The position numbers and the translations under genes were made by a program. From Mactromeris polynyma (lineage: Eukaryota > Mollusca > Bivalvia > Venerida > Mactridae), in the NCBI GenBank assembly GCA_032209605.1, contig JASFXZ010000001.1, forward strand, positions 8,247,703 to 8,311,702: 64,000 nucleotides of DNA. The letters run 5' to 3'. Shown here in pieces: positions 34,916 through 48,552 of the stretch. Position 1 is the first letter of the stretch. Each line of letters opens with the position of its first letter. The notes under the pieces are model-generated. The model was given only the letters and a program-made list of their open reading frames with translations, did no database searches and was not told the origin of the DNA.

Positions 34916-36186
34916 GAAAACAAAACAACACCCTCCTTGCTCACTGTGTTAGTGATTAAACAGCTCTAGAAACACATCTAGATCATTCCAATAACATTCC
35001 CAGTCTCCAAGAAGAATGTACCCATGTAGTAATTCGTAATTAACACCGTGATCTTTGAATTGGTCCATAGACCTTACAACCTCCTTCATTTATCTTCATT
35101 ACCACTATTTTCATGGACCATTCCTGGTAATTAAGCTGTCCAAAAGTGTGTGGTAGGCATCTCTACGAAAACTATTCTCGTCTTGTGATAAATGTAACTA
35201 TCTGAAGTGACAAGCCTTACAGTAGAGACATCCTGACTAACCCGGTTGTTAAATATGCCTGTAATTCAACAATGTTATTACATGGGAGTGCAATCCTGGT
35301 ATTTTTGGAAGCAATGCTTCATACATGTAGTGCTTTTAGATGTATATTTGGCTTTCTAAAGGTACTGGTGAATATAGGGAAATGTTAATCAACCAACAGA
35401 TCTTACAGTGCGTGCGTACTACATAATGGGTGATCATTCTAGTTAAAGAAGCTTGATTCACATTCACCACCTTCGCTATTAAAGCTGTTAGCGCCTTTAA
35501 AGTACACTGTGTATGTATAACAACATTAGAGGTCAAGAACATAAAAAAGCGATGCATTACCGTAGGCAAACCTTAAGGATGTATAAAAGACCAGAAACAT
35601 TTCTTTATGTAATGCCTGTGAATGAATATAAAGTGGATTTTACAAATTTTGTTTTCTTTATATTTGCTGATCTACAATGGAACATTTGCAGTGTATATAG
35701 GTTTCTTTGGGACACAGGATTAAAAGTTACTGTTTACATATCTACAGAAACGCTTATATCAACATTTGCTCATGTCTTGTGTGCCGTCGCGGAGAAAGTT
35801 TACGAAATTAAAACATGAAAACAACCAAGAGTCAGTGTCTGTTGTTTCGCAGATTTCACTCAGTTGCTGAACAAAGGATGTCTTGCAGACATGAACATAT
35901 CATGTTTGCCCTTTCACTGGTGTGTTGGCATTGTGTTTATATTCCAGCAGTATGATGGTATGTTAGCAAACATTGTCAACAATAGCTTTTTTGCTCACTA
36001 TTTTCACAATACAGTTCAAATAATAATGAATAAATAGGCCAAGCATAAGAAACCACAGGCATCGTGCACAGCCACCTGAAACGCACAGGGAGTCATAACA
36101 GTATAAACCTGTACATACTGTGTACGAGTAAACAACTATAACTGTAAAAGGGACATAAGACAACTAGTTAATGTTTTTTAGACCGT
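34916..36186. other. unannotated stretch
   Basis: No gene recognised. A plus-strand frame at 35513-35818 (about 100 codons) has no motif I can name. Confidence 0.45.
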
Positions 36187-36264
36187 TGTTTCCCTGGTGA
36201 CTGTATGGGGAGGCATTGTCTTATGTATGTGGCGTTTCCTGTAACAACTTAATCCCTCTTTAGT
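36187..36264 (+). repeat. unclassified interspersed repeat, plus copy
   Basis: GGGGAGGCATTGTCTTATGT, then ATGTGGCGTTTCCTGTAACA, then ACTTAATCCCTCTTTAG: the same motif series as at 34831 (minus), 44590 and 54768. Confidence 0.6.
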
Positions 36265-39200
36265 TAAAGATCAATCACACATCGTATAGCAGCATTCTTA
36301 TCAGTTTCCTTTTCAGCTTATTACGTTAAGTTTGTAAAGTAACAGTTACGGTGGCACATTCAATGTCAGTTAAAGTTTACAGTCCGAAATGTTTAGAATG
36401 TAAAGTGTAACTGTATACATTAATAAGTTAAGATGTTGACAATAAAAATACGACATTGGTGACAATTGTATTAGTGCTAGGTATGTTTCGTATTTTTCAA
36501 TTCTGAATCGTAATTTACTCATATTTCGTAGGCAATACGTGACAGAATTTTTATTGCAAGCAATTCCTACCGTGAATTATAAAATCCAATAGCATTTCGC
36601 TCTGATCGACATAACAGAAAAATAGCATCCTCATCAAGAAGATGTTACTGTTAAAAAAGCAATCTAAGGTTTAACTCTCTAGTGTCTCCCTAACGTCTTA
36701 ATTGTTTCGTAACAGTGACTTAGAAAACGTGCAACCAACGTTAAAAAGGCTTTCCATGGATATCATAAACTATACGTTTTGTATGCCACCGAATGAAATT
36801 CTGTAAAAAGTACTTCTAACGTGCTAGTTACATCATTGATTCCTAAATGAGATTGAAGTTAAATTTCCGTCATCTATTACCAATGATGCTGTAACGATGA
36901 AGTAACAGTATGCTTTCTAGCCAGGAAATATTAGAAATGTTCCATAGGGAAATAATCCAATCACACAGTTATCGGAGACAACTAAAGTAATTGAATCTAT
37001 CTTTTTCTGAATCAATCTTCCGAATAAGTATAATTCTAAACCCAACGAAAGTAACAGAGGCATACATGCTATAATAAAGTATTGCATACATATGCGCTCG
37101 TTCAGAACATAAACTATACTAACATTGAATACAGAAGCCGATGGAGAAAAAAGACATACAAAGCCCGCAGTCACCTCCAAAAGCGCAAACATCAACAATG
37201 GCAAACATGGATACAACATTCAAACAAAAATGATGGGTGAAAATAGATGTACCTCCTTGGAATGGTCAAATGTCTGCCTTCTAGTTTGGCCACCACAACT
37301 CTCTACATTTCACAGGTCCTAAATGACACCCAGGGTACAGCATTATGAGTTTCTATCATGATTCAATAATATCCTCTTCCAAGCGTTTTGAAAAAAAAGT
37401 TATCATAATTTCATGTATCCGTACTTAATATGATATGTAACGGTGACATAATTTGGAACAAAACAGTTCCTTACAGGTCACAAAGGTCCTAACGGTAGGA
37501 AATAAAATCAATAATTGAGAGGGTGAATTAAACTGTTGTGGAATTGCAGAGCAAATAAAAAGGAATGGCAATATTCAAGCAATAAGAAGTTTCCCAGACC
37601 ATTTTCAAACGCAGGGCGGGACACGTACCACGAGGAACACACGGAGACAAATACAATACCAAAAAAGACAAGGAAATAAAACATCATGTAATCCCAAACT
37701 TGGTTGGAGGCTAGGAACACAAAAGCCAACATTTGAGAGGATATAAAACAAGAACTGAATAGGATAGAAGTGTAATTGATATAAAACTACCAAGCAAAAA
37801 GTAATAAGACACTAAATATAAAACGTCATGAGTAGATCTGTCGAGGAAACTTGGAATAAATTGTCCCGTTTTGGGTTCCAATTAATTTGCTGTCAAACCG
37901 ACATTAGGAATCAATGACTTGATAGCTAATTGCAAATTACGGTCAAAGTCCTTAGTATTAATTTACTCTCATTACTTTTGGGAACATAGAGTCTTCCTCA
38001 ATTAATAAATTATTCAATTTCCCACCAGTATATTAGTGAGCTTAAACGAAGATTACACGAATTAGAAGAATTATTTATTGCTTTCAATGTAAGCTGGTAA
38101 AATTGGGGATGCTTAATATGTCGTGCAAGACCAATATCGGTGCTTTAATTGCAGGCTTCTGCTTAATATTTTAACACTGCAATCAAAGTGTTATAGCCTG
38201 AAACAACGATTAAGTTGTGCTTAACATAACGCTACCACAAGCAGTCAATACCTGATGTAAAAATAATGGAAGACTCTTTTGTGAAGGAATGTATTTGGTA
38301 GGGGCAACAATTAAAAGGGGTTTAAACCCCATTTTGTTTTGTCACCTGTCACCCAACAGTGATTCTCCTATATTTTAACCTGTCATTTATGTGTTCGTAT
38401 CTTATGTCCCTTTTACCATTGCATATGTTTACAACTATGAATATATAGATTCACGTTCATTGTTTTAGGTGGCTGTGCACTTTATATGCGGCATTTTCTG
38501 CTCAAATTCTTCAGTCAAGTTAACGCCACCAATTCAATAGTACAAACTTTCAAAGCATACACCGCACTACATGTATTGTGCTATACTCGCTTATTCGAAA
38601 ATTTGGATTTAGACTGATGGAAAACCTTCGGAGGAATTAACACACTGATATAATTGATTAAGTTGTTACTCGACACATTCTCAAGACAATGCCTCCCAAT
38701 ACAGATACCAGGGAAACCTCATCATACGAAACATTAGGAGTTGAGGAGGTGCAAGGCAAACATTTATAGGAATGGGGAAGTAATGAATAATCTGGCTGAT
38801 TATACAAAGCAACATTGAAGAGGGACAACAAAGGGGAGAGAATGGATGGCCTGAATGGAGTACATTACAGGACAGGCTAAGAAAGTCTGCTTGCCACGGA
38901 CAGAAGGGGGTCGCGAATATTATGTCATACCCAGAAATTGTACAAGAGGAACAACTTTTATACAATTATAAACAGAAATAAATGTTACCTAATATAAATT
39001 TTCGAAACATAAATAAACAATGAACTGACTACAAAAGCATACGTAATAACACATTCCAAGTAGTTTAGTTCATTTAAATTTGCCTGGGGTTGCAAATATT
39101 ATTGCATATCATAATGAAACTGTCAGAAAAACAAACATAACATATCATATTGTTTAATATAAGGTCTTAAATTTACATTTCAGCAAAATATCTCATTTTA

Positions 39201-39664
39201 TGTAAGTTGTATTCCTTCTTATTTGAGGAAACTTGGGCGTTTTGTGTGGGGGTTAGATCGTAATTAACGACTATTTCGTGGTGTTTCCAGATGGAACACT
39301 GTGCCGTAAATTTACAAAGAAATTTCTGAAACATACGAAGATATGCAATCCTCTGAACAATGAAAAATCTTGCTCAGCGTGTTTCAGTTTGTCAGACAAA
39401 AGACACAAAGTTTGCTAATCAAAACAAAACACGCCATAAAAAAGTCGTTACAGAGATCGTTTACCGTTCTACAAGAAATGACAAAGTAGACATCCGCCAC
39501 CAACCTTATTGTACCAAACTCACAAAGATGAATAATTTGATAACATAATTCGAAAAATGTTACATAAATAGACTTGAAATGAATAATTCCACAGAAGATA
39601 TTTACGGCAATTTGCATAATGGACACAACTAAATGATTACATCTTAGTACATTGACCTGTCAAG
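36265..39664. other. long unannotated stretch
   Basis: No gene recognised. The 37120-37160 segment (GAATACAGAAGCCGA then ACATACAAAGCCCG) resembles 50870-50910, so both may belong to one decayed repeat. The minus-strand frames here are hydrophobic and unrecognised. Confidence 0.4.
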
Positions 39665-39761
39665 AGAATGGTAGCAGTGAAAACTGGTTAAGTAAACTGG
39701 CAGTCGTATATGACTAAAACATTGTTGAAAAACGGCATAAAACCCGATTAAATCAAACAAA
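39665..39761 (+). mobile_element. SINE 3' fragment, RUDI/V-SINE-like
   Basis: GGCAGTCGTATATGACTAAA, then ACATTGTTGAAAAACGGCAT and AAAACCCGATTAAATCAAAC match the tail of the SINEs at 46209 and (reversed) 9799. The tRNA-derived head is missing, as with 5'-truncated SINE copies. Confidence 0.65.
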
Positions 39762-42700
39762 GATATCCTATTTACAATGTTGTATTTTATTTCGTAACTG
39801 AGAGATCTGTGTGGGGAGGTCTTGTTTTTGGCACGTGATCTTCAATATGCTCCTCCTTCACGACGCTTGTACATGTAAATATGTTGTTGTTTTTGTCATA
39901 TGCAAACTACTTTCAGCAGAACATCAACACTACAGATATTAGCCAGACTGACTGTATGTTTGAGAAATTAAACAAGTCAAACATAGACTCTTGGGTGTGA
40001 ACAAATGGTTTCACAGGGTCACTGGCTGTTGTAAAAGTCCATTTACCAAACCATAACCCATATTCTCGAATGCTATGCTTACTAAGAAACTATTCCAAGG
40101 TGTCATTTATCATTTAGCTGTCTTCCATCACAAATAGCAATGTTGTCGTCTGTGCTTCTCCTATAATATGGTAATATGGTATACAGTTATTTTTTTTCTT
40201 TTTCTTTTTTTATTATTATGGTTGTTTTATTACATAATGTTCCAAGTTCTTAACATGTTGTGCAAATATATATGATTTTTTTTAATCGTTTATTTCAATA
40301 TAATCTTATGTACAATACAGACTATTTTGTCATATCAACAACATATAATAATCTTAACATTTTTTTTGGAAATATGATCTTTCGTATACATTCATCTTAT
40401 ATCTTACTGATACAAGCTACTTCAATATATTCTGTAAGGCGGCTTTTAATATGATAATTAAAAGTCATGTTTAAATCCCCATCTGACTTACCCAGAATTA
40501 GTTTGTCACAAAGTTGCTGTTATTAATTCAATAATTCAAATGTAGACATGACAAAAGCCAATCAGCAAACAACGCGACTAGAACATGTATTTTTAATTAA
40601 TTATTACAAAATAAAGAAGTTTCTTTTCCAGATAGTTGATGCAAAGCGAGACAAAGTTATTACGATACTCATTTATATGAAGTGCACACAGCAGGTAGGA
40701 GTAATATGATATCACCGATTAGAGTAATTAATCCAATGTAACTACTAATATTTAAACACTTCTTTCATATTATATTTTGATTACTTTCTTGCATTATTTA
40801 TCTACTCTTATTAACAAACAATTATTATTTAGATACAAGCTACTTTATATAAATTATATATACATGTAATATCTATATCATTATAATGTTATAATCATTT
40901 TAGATTTATACAGCAAAATGAAAGAGTTTAAAGAAATTAGGATAGTGCGATGTCCCCGCATTATCTCCAAATGCTGAGACTGAATGTTTATATTAATGAT
41001 TTCATAAACAGTTTTCATTTGATTAATACAAACTATAACGCGTGCATTAATGGAATATATTAGTGAATTTTGCTAGAGTGTTTAATTGTCCGCCTCTTAT
41101 TCTAAATGGATATCTTATTGTAAATGAACGCATAAGCTCTTAAAGACATTTCCTGAAATAGTTTGCTACTTCCTTTACGATGCAAAGATTTTTACTGAAC
41201 TATTTAGAGTCACTAAGACCAATACAAATATTGATATTATTATGTTCAATTGAAGGATTTCGTTATAGTTTTGCAGTTTTCCTTCTACTTTCTTTTTCCA
41301 TTTACTTTATTATTAAAGAGTCCGCTACATACACTCGGTGTCTAGCTTAAAGTTCACAATTATTAACAAAGAGAAGATATTAATTTTTAAGATTGCCAAC
41401 GGCTTCGAAAACGTTCCAAATTCAGATTTGTTTTAAGTCAAGTAACTCATTGAAAACATTATATACAATGATGTCAGAACCATAAAACGGTTCTTTATTG
41501 ATAGTAGTTCTCGCTTGTTCGCCTGCATTAGTTTTGTGTGCATACCAGCTGTCTTCAATGACAATGTATCTTTTCATGAACTTCATTAGCGTTGGTACTG
41601 ACCATTTGAAAGCTATTCCATATTTACACCATGATTTATTCTCTAAAATATCAAACAGACACATATTAGGCCGAGTGTCTCTCTGGTTATTTAATGCAAT
41701 TATGATAGGTAAGTTTAATTAAGCGCTCAAAAAACTAAAAGATTAGCATTAAATGTGAAATAAATTAACTGTGAAATTCCCTCCGCCAGTAAATGTATTC
41801 ACAACACAAGATTGGTTACCACAGCAATAGCTGGTTAGTAAAACTATCCATTTATCTAGTCTTTGTTCTTACTGTAACGCCGTGTATCATGGCTAAACAA
41901 TGATTGGACAGCATGAACTAGTTCTGGTCGATGAGACAAATTTGGTCAACGCTGAGCAGGAAATTTAGAGTCCTAGGTGGTAAATGTGGTAAATACATTT
42001 GGAGTGTGTGTCCTCTGGGAATCAATAGCTTCATGTAGTCAGATACTGTTTCATCAAGGGAAACATGGTGATCTAATTTAAACCACACTACTTTCAATGT
42101 CCGGAGATATAGAGCGACTAAGACGATAAAACACAAGAAACAGCACATGGACTGAACGATAAAATTGCCTCATTTTAAAAAAAGAATCATGATCTCCCTG
42201 TTTCAAAGATCTGCAATTTAATCATCGGTCACATCTACACATGCAGGGTGAACGTTCAAAAGGGTTTGTAATCGCGTGCATTATTTCATTATTCTTTGCC
42301 CCATTTGGGTCCTTACAGTTGTCCTAGCGAGCTATTGTCAGTTAGTCACTCTAACTGTGATCCTGAATAAAGAAATAGTCGTGATAATATCAAATCAATG
42401 CATACAATTTAATACAATGTGAGAAAAACAGCAAAAAACATGTTTCCCTTAAATAACACACATACTACAACGTTCACATATTTGTCTTCATTGATATATT
42501 TTGCAACAACTTGTGACACTTTTACTGGCTATAAACTTTAATGTGACTCACATGACATTTAGCAAATAGATAGCTGCACGTATTGGTCAAATGTCAAGAC
42601 AATATATCATTTTGCAAGAGACTGCCAAAGTGAGAATATCACCAGTGGGCAGGAAAGTAATTGCCTACTTTTTGTGGTAATATTACTCTATTGTAGAAAT

Positions 42701-43412
42701 ATTTTTATCTGAGACAGAAGGATACAGACTTGAGCAAGAACTCTGTGACAGTATGAGGGAACATATGTTTGTAAAGTCTGCAACAGTGTCCAGTTTCACA
42801 CAGAAAAGTGAATAGCAATGTGTGGATATATTTGTTTTCCGCCCGAATTAGCTCATACAGGACAAACATTTGTCATCAAACCGCGATTTGAAATAAAACC
42901 AGTCGCTTTCGTTCTCACATTCGGTTAATCAAATTGCCCAAACGTTCGATTACAGAATGTGTCAGAGTGAAATGTAATTAATATTTGAGACTTTATTTCA
43001 CATCGCTATTATAAGATTAATCAGTTATTTATTACCACTTGGAACACGGCGACAGTCAATATCACAATGATTTGTCGAATGAAAAAATCTAATAAAAACC
43101 ACAATACATCATATAAACACGCACCACTCTCTGTCGAGAGAAACTACAAGAGAATAGATCAAATTGTTTCATATTTTGCATGCGGTTAGCTTGCAGACGT
43201 GTCAATGAGAGGAAAAAGAGTTTGATAATCGTCTGCTTGCTGCATAAGACACCCTATTCTACTGAGAAATATTCGAAAACTTGGACTCTGAATTTATCGT
43301 CGTCTATCGTCAGAAAATACAAGTAGAGAAATTGTAATGTTTTAGTAATTCTACTTATTATTTATAGGCTTGTATTAATAAGTTTGATATACATGGTGGC
43401 TAGGTAACTGCT
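39762..43412. other. long unannotated stretch
   Basis: AT-rich with a T-rich tract at about 40190-40215. No gene or named repeat recognised. Confidence 0.45.
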
Positions 43413-43427
43413 GGGGGGGGGGGGGGG
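43413..43427. repeat. G15 homopolymer
   Basis: An uninterrupted run of 15 G in AT-rich DNA. It could form a G-quadruplex, and it is also a place where sequence length is often miscalled. Confidence 0.9.
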
Positions 43428-43735
43428 TAAGCATCCGTTAGTTTTTTATAATTGTATGCGGATTATTGAAGAGTGGCGAATCAAAGTACATGTATGGATA
43501 TAAAATGAAACCGTCCCATGATTTCTGCGCTTTGAGTCCTTTGATCATATATCGTCATTAGTGTGTGGTTTATGTGAACTGTGTGTAAAATGTATGCAGA
43601 CTATGCATGGACCATGTTTTAGATGGAAGGAAGTTCTTATGGAGTATTGAATTATATTGTCTCCTTGGAATGTTGTTATTTTTGTGATGTTTTCATACTT
43701 TTCTTCACTTTTCACAGCCTATATGTAAATATATG
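43428..43735. other. possible LINE 3' region, unannotated
   Basis: T-rich on the plus strand and leading into the (CTTGA)n tail that follows. It may be the 3' untranslated part of the same element. No reverse transcriptase residues are visible. Confidence 0.25.
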
Positions 43736-43820
43736 TTTTTGTATTTTGTTTCTTATTTTTGCAATGAAACTTTTTGTTTATGCAAATAAACCTTTTGACT
43801 TAACTTGACTTGACTTGACC
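43736..43820 (+). mobile_element. LINE-type 3' tail with (CTTGA)n
   Basis: GCAAATAAACCTTTTGACTT followed by AACTTGACTTGACTTGACC. An AATAAA hexamer next to a short tandem (CTTGA)n tail is typical of the 3' end of CR1/L2-type non-LTR elements in molluscs, from memory. No coding part is present. Confidence 0.4.
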
Positions 43821-44589
43821 TGCACACTGTTTTATTCGCTGAAATCGTCGTTTATTTATAGTGTTAAAACAGAAGAACACAGATGTCTGTAGATGGGGGT
43901 TGAATGTACAACATGTCTTTGTCAAAGAGCCATCGAATGGAATGTTTATCCAATTTAAGACAAACAAACATTTCGACATTAGCAGCTTCATGAACGTACA
44001 CAAGACATTTGTGATGATTTTTATAAGATTATTTTATACTCAACTATAGGTATCAGTCGATTCGTTTTATTGCAGACAAATGGTACCAATTTCTATATAT
44101 GACTTGGGCATAGTATATCATACTCGTGCAATATCACTTCACTTTACAAGTTTATATTACATTAAATGGTATATAAGTAATATTTGCGTGTATCATTTCT
44201 ATTCCTTCATGTTTCATTCCGTTGTACTCAAGATTCGTTACTGTATGGAAGGTGTTTGTTTAACAAATACACTCACTTTCAGTCACAACTTTGCCTAGAT
44301 GTCGATTGAGAAAATGAAAACAATTATAGAACATAACAAATGTGATTTTATGGTTACATTTTGGTAGTGAAATTTAACACTCCCCTTGAATAATAATGTT
44401 AACATCCTGAAAAACGTACTAAATGTAATTTTGTATCAGATCTAACCAAATAACACTTTGTACGGCAAAAAGATAACACGGATAAGCATAATTACATAAG
44501 ATTCAAATATCTGAGCCATTCCTTGCACCTCTGTTCCTTAACGTATGCACCCTTTAACCTCCTCAAGTGCCTTATGTTTCATGGATTGT
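43821..44589. other. unannotated stretch
   Basis: AT-rich. Overlapping short frames on both strands, none recognisable. Confidence 0.45.
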
Positions 44590-44665
44590 TGTTTTCCCGG
44601 AGGTCTGTGTGGGGAGGCACTGTCTTATGTGGCGTTCCCTGTAGCTACATTTCTCTCTCTCTCTT
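44590..44665 (+). repeat. unclassified interspersed repeat, plus copy
   Basis: GTCTGTGTGGGGAGGCACTG, then TCTTATGTGGCGTTCCCTGT and a TCTCTCTCTCTC tract. Same motif order as 36187. It lies inside the longest non-tandem open frame of the window (44523-44981), which starts at TTG, not ATG, and is therefore not called as a gene. Confidence 0.6.
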
Positions 44666-46208
44666 GATTTGGTACCTCCGCAATAAATGCAGCCGATCAA
44701 AGTTTAGAATATATTTAAGCTTTCATTGTTGCTACCCTTTAAAACATGGTTTCATATCACAGAGAATTCTGTGTGATTCCGATGTTTACGCACTGCCGAA
44801 GAACAGCTCATTAAATATATTCAAAGTTTATTGTCTTCCAAAATTTCGCTATCAAACTATTTTAAAACCCTTCCCTGACAGTGTTAATGCCTATAAATAT
44901 CTCGCAGCAACATTACATGCGGTATTGAATTATTTTTGCAATTACATAAGCAGCTTTTGTAATGACTCCCAAATTGTGTGAGAATTTGACTGATCTCATA
45001 TCTCAATCATCAACATGCTCTTGGCTTTCATACCTTCTATTCCCCTCAAATACTCACAATTTCTCCCGAAATATTCATGTTACTGTGTTTAAATATTAAT
45101 TGATTTGGTGCTAAGAAGAACATAAACTTAGTTTAATGATTTTCTCTACTACAAAATACTTCTTCCATTTATTCTTGATTGAATTTCACTTCCAAATTCC
45201 TTGTTGTTTGCCAATGACTCCGCTTAAACAACGATTGTGAGTAAGTTTGGATTTCTTAAAAGCAATAAATGTCGAAATCTTGGAAATAATTCATCTTACT
45301 GTACGTAGTAATGATGTAATTCATAATATGAAACATTGTACTATAACATAATATATTTAATGGTTGAGAGTTACCATAGCAACAGACTGTAAATATAAAC
45401 CTCGTAAATTATTTGAGAGAAATCATAGTGTTTAAATTTGAATTTAAGATAATAGAAAATAATCCAGTTCAACAGGAAATCCGAATCTTCTTGTGATTTT
45501 ACAAAAATCTATAATCTAGATAATAGTACTGTCAACTTACCAAATTAGAATCCTTCAAGTTCACAAGAGAGGTCTATCATATATTGATAAAACCAAATAT
45601 TCCATTTTGTTCTCTCATTATTCTTGAAATGTTAGTGATTTGATGTCTAGTGATTTGTTAATGTAGTAATTCAAATAGTTCGCGCAATCTTTAGATATAA
45701 GCAAAATTCTGATAGCGGTATTACAGAAGAAAATGACCCTGGATTCTTATTCCACTTTCATATTGCTATAACTAAGTATTTAAGTTTATGGTAACTGAAC
45801 AGGATTTATCAAATATAGCATTAATAACATAGATAAAACAGATGATATTAATGTATAAGGAATACGTTGCGTTGTGTTTACTTGTATGTTTGAACTTTAG
45901 AAGATGTATCTGGCTCATCTGAACATACAATGTTTGAATTGCCTTTATCCAGTATTGTTGTGACATTGGCTAAACATCTGTTATAAGAGCCATTGCAATG
46001 TAAAACCGATTAAAAAATATATTTTTTTTATCATATTACTAACAGTCAAAATCTGTAAATTAGCCTAATAGTTAAAAAAAACTGGAACTTTTTTTTAATT
46101 TTATGATGTACAAACGGCTTTCTTCAACAAATATGGATTAATACAATATGAGTTCATTCTTTGTTAAAATTTGACAAAAATGTCGATTTTCCTCCACATG
46201 TGGAGAAG
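44666..46208. other. unannotated stretch
   Basis: AT-rich. Nothing recognised. Confidence 0.5.
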
Positions 46209-46341
46209 TTGCCGGCTCCTTGTGGAAGGGAAAGTAAGTACTGGTAAGAATTCAGTCCAGGAAAAACTGATTAGGTGAACCGGCCGTCGTATATTATAAC
46301 TGAAATATCGTTGAGAAACGGCGTTAAACCCGATGAAACAT
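46209..46341 (+). mobile_element. SINE 3' half, RUDI/V-SINE-like
   Basis: GCCGGCTCCTTGTGGAAGGG, then AAGTACTGGTAAGAATTCAG, then CCGGCCGTCGTATATTATAA and GAGAAACGGCGTTAAACCCG. It is the best-preserved tail of the family in this window. There is no tRNA head upstream; an isolated hairpin-like CCACATGTGG precedes it. Confidence 0.75.
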
Positions 46342-47299
46342 CATTCTTTGTTAATCCGTGTGTATTGATGTTTTAGCTATAGGAAATATATTTTTCATTT
46401 TGGGTTAGGTAAACAAATAAACAGAAACTGAGTATTACTTTAATGTCTCCGTGTGCTTTTGAGTGGATGTGCACTTTGTACGAGTATGTGTCTTTACCTC
46501 CTCGATTTCAATGTATATGGTTAGTAAAAATGCACCGCTTTTACTTGTATGCTCAGTGAAATGATATATATATACAGATACTATTGTATAATGATATCAA
46601 GACATTAGCAATGAGATGCAGCATTGACTGGAATGGCATGCGCAAATATATTCGCACAATTTTGGAATCATGTTTTATTTATTATTGTGGAAGTCCCAAC
46701 TAGTAAGGCATTTTGAATATGAGCAACAAGCGGTGATGCGCCGACAGAAATCAATCGAGACCGAAGGCCACTTGTCCTGGACATCGAGACTAAACTTCGC
46801 ACAATAACATCTTATCGTAGTTATTACGCATACAATCATAACAGCAATGTCATTTGTTTTGTTTCTCGTGCCGACAGTAATTTGCTATCCTGTCCAGTTA
46901 GTTCCAAGGAATAGCTATAAAATGATAGCTATTGTATAGAAATGAGATAGCGACAAAGAGTCAATGAGGTAGAATTACTACACTTATGTACGAAGAGTGA
47001 TAATTAAGTATATGTATTGTGTTGCAAATCATGGTGAGGCGTTGTTCAGGGCCACTCCTGAAAATATACTGAAAGTCATTAAACGCTACGCACACTGGTA
47101 AAACGAAATTACTAGATAAAAAAAACTTATTTCACAAACATGGTTTCCTAAAATAATCTATAATGAAATAAAGAATAATTGGTTTTTAGTTTAATAACAT
47201 CTGAACTAGGTTTATAAACACGTAAATATCAGACACATGTTTTTGAGAATTGAAACTACAAAATGACGCATGGTTTAAATAGCTGCGTTTTATCATAAT
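46342..47299. other. unannotated stretch
   Basis: Nothing recognised. Confidence 0.5.
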
Positions 47300-47727
47300 T
47301 GTATGCTGTATCATGTCTGTAAGCTGTATCATGTTCGTAAGCTGTATCATGCATGTAAGCTGTATCATGTATGTAAGCTGTATCATGTCTATAAGCTGTA
47401 TCATGTATGTAAGTTGTATCAGGTATGTAAGCTGATCATGTCTATAAGCTGTATCATGTATGTAAGCTGTATCATGTATGTAAGCTGTATCATGTATGTA
47501 AGCTGTATCATGTATGTAAGCTGTATCATGTATGTAAGCTGTATCATGTATGTAAGCTGTATCATGTATGTAAGCTGATCATGTCTATAAGCTGTATCAT
47601 GTATGTAAGCTGTATCATGTATGTAAGCTGTATCATGTATGTAAGCTGTATCATGTACGTAAGTTGTATCAGGTCTGTAAACTGTAGCATGCATGTAAGC
47701 TGTACCATGTCTGTAAGCCGTACCATG
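47300..47727. repeat. 18-bp minisatellite, about 24 units
   Basis: The unit is GTAAGCTGTATCATGTAT. Most internal units are identical; edge units vary (TCTG, TTCG, GCAT, GTACCATG). A contracted 17-bp unit (GCTGATCATGTCTATAA) occurs at 47431 and again at 47574, 143 bp apart (17 + 7 x 18), indicating a segment of the array was duplicated. Since 18 is a multiple of 3, frames read as hexapeptide repeats on both strands, but the contracted units break the frame, which argues against a protein. Confidence 0.95.
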
Positions 47728-47850
47728 AGAACGAGATTGAAGTCCGCCGTACGAACAGTTTAGCACTTGTCTGTGGACGTCACTTTGACAAGATTCGAAC
47801 CCATACTCTCCGTGCTGACTGAATGACAATGTATGCACTCACTACCTGTT
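47728..47850 (-). mobile_element. tRNA-derived SINE head, abutting the 18-bp array
   Basis: On the minus strand, GGGTTCGAATCTTGTCAAAG provides a perfect B box, preceded by a degenerate A-box region near 47845. Downstream on that strand, TGACGTCCACAGACAAGTGC leads directly into the 18-bp array, which would sit where a SINE tail is expected. Confidence 0.5.
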
Positions 47851-48552
47851 GTGACTACCTGTTGTTCTGTTTCACAGTAGGCTATAGTAATATATCTCCA
47901 AAATGGACACTCCTGCGAATTTCGTCGAGCGATGTTTCTCTAGACACAGCATAAATAATGCAATTATGTTTTTTGTAAACTTCGTTTATTCGTTTTAGTG
48001 ACTAATTTCAATTCAGTAATGAAAGTCCACTTGCCTCATAAATCAACACCAAGATGTATGTTATTTATATGAGTTCTCCCAAAATAGTCTGTTTTTAATT
48101 ACTTGAGAACGGTTGTAAAAATATTGTGAAGCGATTTACCGATGAAAACACTGTACATGTTTTTGAAAATATTGATTAATAGACATCTTGTTTACAACAA
48201 GAATATTCTCAACTAATTTTGAATCGGCTGCAGATCATAATGTATATTTGTAAAAACATCATTGTACATTCAATACGTATTCCTACCTTTTATGATACTT
48301 TTATTACCATCTGTTTATTTTGAATATCTTTTGTTTTATTATACTACATTACGAAATGTTATATAAATCTGATACGTTCGTTAAATCAGACAATTTGCGT
48401 AACACTAGATGAATTACATTTCAAACATACGGTACTATTGACTCAAACTAAGTTGATAATTCAGTTATTGTGAATTGGTCAATAGTTTGCAAAATATGTT
48501 TTAATTGGCTGACCATCTCATAGTTGTTTACGACCGTTCTGAAGTAAATAGC
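47851..48552. other. unannotated stretch
   Basis: AT-rich. Nothing recognised. Confidence 0.5.

Noticed and set aside
44523..44981. 152-codon plus-strand frame, the longest outside tandem repeats
   Set aside because: It starts at TTG, not ATG, includes an interspersed repeat copy and has no recognisable domain.
47419..47838. 139-codon minus-strand frame of hexapeptide repeats
   Set aside because: Produced by the 18-bp array. The contracted 17-bp units switch the hexapeptide frame, which would not be expected under selection for a protein.
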